Source of the DNA: Parapedobacter koreensis
GTDB taxonomy: Bacteria > Bacteroidota > Bacteroidia > Sphingobacteriales > Sphingobacteriaceae
DNA: 64,000 nucleotides
Direction: 5' to 3'
Assembly (NCBI RefSeq): GCF_900109365.1
Contig: NZ_FNZR01000006.1
Coordinates: forward strand, 62,001 to 126,000
Positions 59,532-64,000 of the stretch are shown in pieces (the stretch's first letter is position 1; each line of letters starts with the position of its first letter). Below the pieces are notes generated by a model. That model saw only the letters and a list, made by a program, of their open reading frames with translations. It did not search any database and was not told where the DNA came from. A program made the position numbers and the translations under genes.

Positions 59532-62003
59532 ATGAAGACCTGGTTCAACAACAATTCGACCCACCTTGTAGTAATTGGCGTTTTTATTGCCATCTGTTTT
59601 CTCTATTTTACACCTGCTTGGCAGGGGAAGGTATTGTATCAGCAAGATGTGTTGCTTGCTCAGGCCGGGCAAAAAGAGATCTTGGATATCAAAGCACGCG
59701 ACGGCGATATGCCGCTATGGACAAACTCCATGTTTGGCGGTATGCCATCGTATCAGGTGCTGATGGAGCTGCCGAGCAACCTGACGACTTATTTATTGAG
59801 AGGCTTCAAAGCGGTGTTTCCGCATCCAGTTGATGTGGTGTTGTTGTATTTGCTTGGAGCTTATCTGTTGTTCAGTGTATTAAAAGTAAAGCCGTGGCTG
59901 GCAGCTATGGGCGCTATTGCGTTTGCTTTTTCTTCCTACAATTTCATCTATATCGAAGCGGGCCATGCCAATAAAACCTATGCCATCGCGTTCATGGCAC
60001 CTATATTAGCTGGCATACTGCTGGTATTCCGTGGCAAGCACCTATGGGGTGCTGTATTGCTGGCGCTTGGTATGGCGCTTGAAATCCGGGTGAACCACAT
60101 TCAAGTGACGTATTACCTGTTTCTTGCGGTGTTGATTTTGGTAGGGATTGAATTGTATTTTGCTATCAGAGAAAAGCGGGTGCTGGAATTCGGTAAAGCC
60201 GTCGGCTACCAGGCTATCGCTGTCATCGTAGCATTGGCGGTAAATGCCTCGTTGCTATGGCCAACGTATGAGTACAGCAAAGAAACATTGCGGGGGAAAG
60301 CCAACCTCAAAACTGAAAATGTCCAGCGGGCGGATAATGGCGTAAGCAGGGAATACGCCTATCAATGGAGCCAAGGGGTGGGCGAAAGCCTGACGTTTTT
60401 GATCCCGAATGCGTATGGTGGCGGCATGTCGACCCAGCTGGATGAAACGTCGAATGTGGCTAAGGTATTGACTAACCATTCCTATTCACCAGAGGCTGCC
60501 GTCAATTTCGCTACGTATTGGGGCGAAAAGGAGTTTACGTCAGGACCTTGGTATTTCGGATCCGGGGTGGTCTTCTTATTTGTGCTGGGGCTTTTCGTTG
60601 TGAAGGGCAGGCTGAAGTGGTGGCTTTTTGCGACCACTGCCTTGGTTTTGCTATTGTCATTTGGTCGGCATTTTCCATTGGTATCCGATTTGTTCTTCAA
60701 CTATTTCCCGATGTATAATAAGTTTCGGGCAGTTGAATCGATTTTGATTATCGCTACGCTATTAATCCCCATCCTGGCTATTTTGACGGTGAATGAAATC
60801 ACCGTTCAGGGGGATAAGATCAAAAAACTGGATAAAAAGCTATTGTATGTGTTGTATGGTGTGGGGGGTATTGTTTTGCTTATTGCGCTGTTGCCCGACG
60901 TGTTCCTTAGCTTTAAGAGTTCCAATCACCAGGCGCTGATTCAACAGTATGCCCAGCAGCTCCGGGACAATACGTTTGCCAATGAGCTCATGGCTGCGCT
61001 GGTAAAAGACCGGGCGGCCTTGGCGAGGGCAGATGCCTTCCGCTCGCTGCTATTTATTATCATCACGTTTGGACTGATATGGTTGCTGGTGAAAAATAAA
61101 CTGAAGGCACAGCCGGTCATCGTGCTGCTGGGACTTGTTACACTGATTGATTTATGGAGCGTGGATAAGCGCTATTTAAATGCCGATCGGTTTGTGGACA
61201 AACTGCAGCTAAACCGCCAGTTTATCCAGGAGCGTGAAGTGGATAGGCTTATCCTGATGGATAAAGACCCGAATTACCGCGTGTTTGACTTGACGACAAA
61301 TCCTTTTGCCGACTCCCGGACTTCGTATTTCCACAAATCCATCGGAGGGTATCACGCGGCGAAGCTCATGCGTTACCAGGAAGTCATTGAAAGGCAGTTT
61401 TCAGGCGCTATCAATGAAGACGTGCTGGATATGCTCAACACCCGCTATATCATCACGCGTGATAATAACCAGAACAGTGAACGTATCCAACGCCGCAATT
61501 CGGCGGCGGGCAACGCGTGGTTTGTGGAGAAAGTCACGCTGGTGAAGGACAACGAGGAAGAGATGCAGGCCATCAATGGGTTTGATCCCCACAGTGAGGC
61601 ATTTGTCCATGAAGAATTTAAACCGCTTTTGGACGAAAAGCGGCTGGGGCGCCCCGTAAATGCCACCATCGAACTTACAGCTTATCGGCCTGATCGACTG
61701 GTATACGAATATTCCACGCCCAATGATGCGTTGGCGGTATTTTCAGAAATATGGTATGACAAAGGCTGGAAGGCTTTCGTAGACGGGAAGGAACTCCCGA
61801 TTTTGCGGGCAAACTACCTTTTGCGCGCATTGCAGCTGCCCGGAGGCAACCACAAGGTGGAGTTTAAATTCGAACCGCAATCCTACCATCTCGGGGAAAC
61901 AATTTCATTGGTTGGCTCCATTATCTTGGTGCTCGGCATAGGGCTGGCCGTTTGGCTGGAAGTAAAAAAGAAAGCGGAGCCGAAGTTGGTTAAAAAAGCT
62001 TAA
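59532..62003 (+). CDS. YfhO-family multi-pass membrane protein
   Basis: An 823-residue protein with about 12-14 membrane helices and a large soluble C-terminal part (about 560-780), matching the YfhO family (PF09586), related in fold to GT-C glycosyltransferases. The DxD-like acidic motif in the first loop region ([17 protein letters not shown]) and [11 protein letters not shown] are family-typical. Members affect teichoic or lipoteichoic acid glycosylation in Firmicutes; no such polymer exists here, so the Bacteroidota substrate is unknown. Its end overlaps rnhB (convergent) by 14 bp. Confidence 0.88.
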   Translation: MKTWFNNNSTHLVVIGVFIAICFLYFTPAWQGKVLYQQDVLLAQAGQKEILDIKARDGDMPLWTNSMFGGMPSYQVLMELPSNLTTYLLRGFKAVFPHPVDVVLLYLLGAYLLFSVLKVKPWLAAMGAIAFAFSSYNFIYIEAGHANKTYAIAFMAPILAGILLVFRGKHLWGAVLLALGMALEIRVNHIQVTYYLFLAVLILVGIELYFAIREKRVLEFGKAVGYQAIAVIVALAVNASLLWPTYEYSKETLRGKANLKTENVQRADNGVSREYAYQWSQGVGESLTFLIPNAYGGGMSTQLDETSNVAKVLTNHSYSPEAAVNFATYWGEKEFTSGPWYFGSGVVFLFVLGLFVVKGRLKWWLFATTALVLLLSFGRHFPLVSDLFFNYFPMYNKFRAVESILIIATLLIPILAILTVNEITVQGDKIKKLDKKLLYVLYGVGGIVLLIALLPDVFLSFKSSNHQALIQQYAQQLRDNTFANELMAALVKDRAALARADAFRSLLFIIITFGLIWLLVKNKLKAQPVIVLLGLVTLIDLWSVDKRYLNADRFVDKLQLNRQFIQEREVDRLILMDKDPNYRVFDLTTNPFADSRTSYFHKSIGGYHAAKLMRYQEVIERQFSGAINEDVLDMLNTRYIITRDNNQNSERIQRRNSAAGNAWFVEKVTLVKDNEEEMQAINGFDPHSEAFVHEEFKPLLDEKRLGRPVNATIELTAYRPDRLVYEYSTPNDALAVFSEIWYDKGWKAFVDGKELPILRANYLLRALQLPGGNHKVEFKFEPQSYHLGETISLVGSIILVLGIGLAVWLEVKKKAEPKLVKKA

Positions 62004-62586
62004 GCTGCGGATCCGTGACCCGGAATGTGCGGCGGTGATGGGGCGTAAACCCATGCTGCAAGATGGCGTTCCTGTGGTGGATGGTTGGATAGCCCTTATT
62101 TTGATGCCAGCCGTATTGGGGAAATTCTGCCGCGAGGTTTTCCATGTATTCGTCGCGGTATGTCTTGGCAAGTATGGATGCTGCGGCAATGGAGAGGTAC
62201 TTGCCATCGCCCTTTATAATGCAGCAATGTGGGATTTGCTGGTAGGGGATAAACCGGTTGCCATCAACAATGATATACGCTGCCTTCAAAGTCAACATAT
62301 CAAGCGCCCGATGCATCGCTAAATAGGAAGCGTTGTGAATATTAATCCGATCAATTTCTTCTGCAGTCACACTCGCGACAGCAAAAGCCAATGCGTTTGA
62401 TTCGATGATGGGACGCAATTCGTGGCGTTGGGTGGCGGAGAGCTGTTTGGAATCCGTAAGTACCTCATGTGCGAAATCCTGTGAGAAGATTACGGCAGCA
62501 GCAAATACCGGCCCGGCTAAGCAGCCCCGGCCTGCCTCATCACAACCTGCTTCAATAAATGTATCTTGATACCTGGACAGTAGCAT
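61990..62586 (-). CDS. rnhB: Ribonuclease HII
   Basis: RNase HII removes ribonucleotides from RNA-DNA hybrids and misincorporated ribonucleotides. The 198-residue protein opens with the active-site Asp16 and Glu17 in [14 protein letters not shown], then [12 protein letters not shown], a central helix with HRALDML and IIVDGN. The start at 62586 is preferred; the frame is open a further 34 codons but the added residues do not fit the family. Its 3' end overlaps the YfhO-like gene. Confidence 0.95.
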   Translation of the reverse strand: MLLSRYQDTFIEAGCDEAGRGCLAGPVFAAAVIFSQDFAHEVLTDSKQLSATQRHELRPIIESNALAFAVASVTAEEIDRINIHNASYLAMHRALDMLTLKAAYIIVDGNRFIPYQQIPHCCIIKGDGKYLSIAAASILAKTYRDEYMENLAAEFPQYGWHQNKGYPTIHHRNAILQHGFTPHHRRTFRVTDPQLKLF

Positions 62587-62633
62587 TATGCCAAACAGTT
62601 TCGTTAATCCGGGGGCAAACTTAGGTAAAAATA

Positions 62634-62641
62634 TACTTTTG
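62634..62641 (+). promoter_or_regulatory. TAnnTTTG box before the Gly/Tyr-tailed protein gene
   Basis: TACTTTTG matches the -7 consensus and lies 63 bp before the ATG at 62704 (or about 100 bp before the alternative Met at 62740). Confidence 0.35.
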
Positions 62642-62703
62642 TCCGTATAAAAGGGTTTAATGCCCCTGTTGTAATAATTCTTATACAATTAAACTAATCA
62701 ATT

Positions 62704-63516
62704 ATGGCGGTGTCAAAATCACACATTACAGTACAAATGACTAGGAATACTTGTACGCTTTTGTTATTCATGCTTGCTTTGGCAAATCCGATCGCTGCGC
62801 AGCGAAATAAGGGTAATGTCCAACAATCGTTGGATCGGGCTACGGCGATCGTTATTGATGGAAAGCTTGATGAATGGGGGGATACACTAGTCTATGAACA
62901 TGCCACACAAAAGTTTCGTTACCATATCAAAAACGACGACAAAAATCTTTACATCGCCATGCGGGTGGTTGACAAGGATCGGCAGATGCAGATTTTTGCG
63001 CAAGGGCTTGCCTTTATGACCAATACCAAAGGCAAGAAAAGGGAGGGGCCCACGGTATATTTCCCTGTTGCGGATCGATTGGCTTTTCGTTCGATCATGT
63101 CGGCAGATAATGATAATCGTCCTGACGATATGCGAAAAGGCGCACTTGCGGCCATACGTGCTATTTACGTGATGCGATTTGAAGATGTGCTCGATGGGCA
63201 AATTTCGTTGGAAAACACCTATGGGATCCATGCCCAAGCCACGTTGGATACCGCAGATGCGCTGTGTGTCGAGATGGCGGTTCCGCTTGAGCGCTTGCGG
63301 GTGTCTGTCCAGGACGGCGATGAGCTGGCGTTCAATGTAAAGATTAATGGCGTGATGATACCCGGCAGCGGCAGCTCGGCGAGCACTATGAGACGGGGTT
63401 ATGGCTATCCCTATGGTTATGGCTACGGCTATCCTTATGGTTATGGGCAGGCGATGCCGTCAAAGCCAAGAGAAGAACCCGGTGTATGGGTGGTGGCACC
63501 TTTAGCTAAAGAATAA
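62704..63516 (+). CDS. Secreted CBM9/DOMON-like protein with Gly-Tyr repeat tail
   Basis: A 270-residue exported protein of unknown function. A signal peptide (best from Met13 at 62740: CTLLLFMLALANPIAAQ) is followed by AIVIDGKLDEWGD and NLYIAMRVVDKDRQMQ, the layout of a family 9-like carbohydrate-binding or DOMON domain (about 40-215). Residues 232-247 are two exact copies of GYGYPYGY (63397-63444), then GQ and a short tail. The tail could mediate self-association or surface contact. It is followed by a barrel gene 16 bp later, with which it may be co-expressed. Confidence 0.75.
   Translation: MAVSKSHITVQMTRNTCTLLLFMLALANPIAAQRNKGNVQQSLDRATAIVIDGKLDEWGDTLVYEHATQKFRYHIKNDDKNLYIAMRVVDKDRQMQIFAQGLAFMTNTKGKKREGPTVYFPVADRLAFRSIMSADNDNRPDDMRKGALAAIRAIYVMRFEDVLDGQISLENTYGIHAQATLDTADALCVEMAVPLERLRVSVQDGDELAFNVKINGVMIPGSGSSASTMRRGYGYPYGYGYGYPYGYGQAMPSKPREEPGVWVVAPLAKE
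63397..63444 (+). repeat. 24-bp in-frame tandem repeat coding GYGYPYGY
   Basis: Two adjacent 24-base units (63397-63420 and 63421-63444) encode the same eight residues GYGYPYGY, with only synonymous third-base changes. The protein sequence is thus kept while the DNA has drifted, pointing to selection on the peptide. Confidence 0.7.
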
Positions 63517-63532
63517 TTTTTATTTATCAATA

Positions 63533-64000
63533 ATGACAATCATCAATCAATCAGGTATTAGACAAACAATTACAGTAGGTCTTTTGAGCATACTATTTAC
63601 GTCGCTCAGCATTGTGGGGTTTTCCCAAACCAATAAACGGGTACTAGGTACATTAGGTAACCAGAATGGAGAACCCATCGTGGGTGCATCCATCAAGCTG
63701 GTGTCAGACCTTGATTCCGTGCAAACAAGTTCCGGTGTCGGCGGATTGTTTACCTTTAACAATATCAAGGGTGAACGTTTCACGCTCACGGTGACCAGCT
63801 TGGGTTTTGATACATTGCAACGGAGCTTTGCTTTTGAAGGCAAAAATGAATTGAAGACGCCCGTAAGCCTCAACGAATCGAGCCAAATGCTTGCGGAAGT
63901 ATCCGTGACCGGTGTGGCACCCATCACGGTAAAAGAAGATACTTTGGAATACGCCACAAAAGATTTGCGGCTACGGGAAGGCGCGTTGGTAGAGGATGCC
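63533..64000 (+). CDS. Outer-membrane beta-barrel protein, 5' part (runs off the window)
   Basis: The ATG at 63533 opens a frame that stays open to the window end (156 codons). A signal peptide (VGLLSILFTSLSIVGFSQ) is followed by a CarboxypepD_reg-like domain (RVLGTLGNQNGEPIVGASI, then VTSLGFDTLQRSF) and the start of the plug-like region (ITVKEDTLEYATKDLRLREG). This matches the layout of the 890-residue barrel at 17366-20038, including the DTL-Y segment. No GLPGLI gene precedes it; a secreted Gly/Tyr-tailed protein does. Confidence 0.85.
   Translation, partial: MTIINQSGIRQTITVGLLSILFTSLSIVGFSQTNKRVLGTLGNQNGEPIVGASIKLVSDLDSVQTSSGVGGLFTFNNIKGERFTLTVTSLGFDTLQRSFAFEGKNELKTPVSLNESSQMLAEVSVTGVAPITVKEDTLEYATKDLRLREGALVEDA

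Overview
The window is a gene-dense chromosomal segment of a Bacteroidota bacterium, most likely a member of the Sphingobacteriaceae (a Pedobacter / Parapedobacter type relative); this placement is inference. The signs are an LpxC-FabZ fusion, the type IX secretion regulator PorX and a PorP/SprF protein, a GLPGLI protein beside its outer-membrane barrel partner, several LytS/LytR-type two-component pairs, TAnnTTTG promoter boxes, weak ribosome binding sites and some GTG/TTG starts. No tRNA, rRNA, insertion sequence, integrase or CRISPR array was seen.

Layout. 0.2-6.1 kb: a rightward run dnaG, yraN, glutaminyl cyclotransferase lipoprotein, trkH, trkA. 6.1-8.7 kb: a leftward operon of a YCII/DGPF protein, an ECF sigma factor with a long C-terminal tail, a DoxX-like membrane protein and a DUF4256 protein. 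8.9-12.3 kb: two L,D-transpeptidases and an orphan hisKA sensor kinase. 12.3-15.1 kb: a divergent LytTR regulator and TPR sensor kinase. 15.2-20.0 kb: PorP/SprF-like protein, GLPGLI protein and a large outer-membrane barrel. 20.1-21.3 kb: fabF, followed by a decayed type IX cargo C-terminus and an AT-rich gap. 22.0-29.6 kb: a Tat-type aminotransferase, an AEC transporter, rmuC, an arginase-fold protein with a degraded metal site, an epimerase and a phosphoserine-phosphatase/PGDH/ACT fusion.

29.9-36.5 kb: a leftward housekeeping block of HD hydrolase, lpxD, lpxC-fabZ, lpxA, a small ABC ATPase, efp and 5-formyl-THF cyclo-ligase, covering early lipid A synthesis and translation. 36.6-42.1 kb: porX, tsaE, an ECF sigma factor with an anti-sigma-like protein and a barrel protein, then an orphan ABC ATPase whose start lies on a terminator. 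42.2-54.6 kb: DPP-IV-like peptidase, TolC, two further LytS/LytR pairs, a DUF4407 protein, and a VirJ/AcvB-like hydrolase directly downstream of an MprF-like lysyl-lipid synthase/flippase.

54.7-64 kb: NIPSNAP protein, HxlR regulator divergent from an aldo/keto reductase, an unusual 11-bp-period inverted repeat array, an M3 peptidase lipoprotein, a YfhO-type membrane protein, rnhB, a secreted Gly/Tyr-tailed protein, and the start of a second barrel protein like the one at 17.4 kb.

The strongest themes are envelope building (lipid A, peptidoglycan cross-linking, aminoacyl-lipid modification, outer-membrane barrels, type IX secretion control) and its sensing by membrane kinases and ECF sigma factors. 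The items most worth a second look are the MprF-VirJ pair, the 11-bp array, the decayed type IX cargo remnant, the degraded arginase-fold protein and the SerB-PGDH-ACT fusion.
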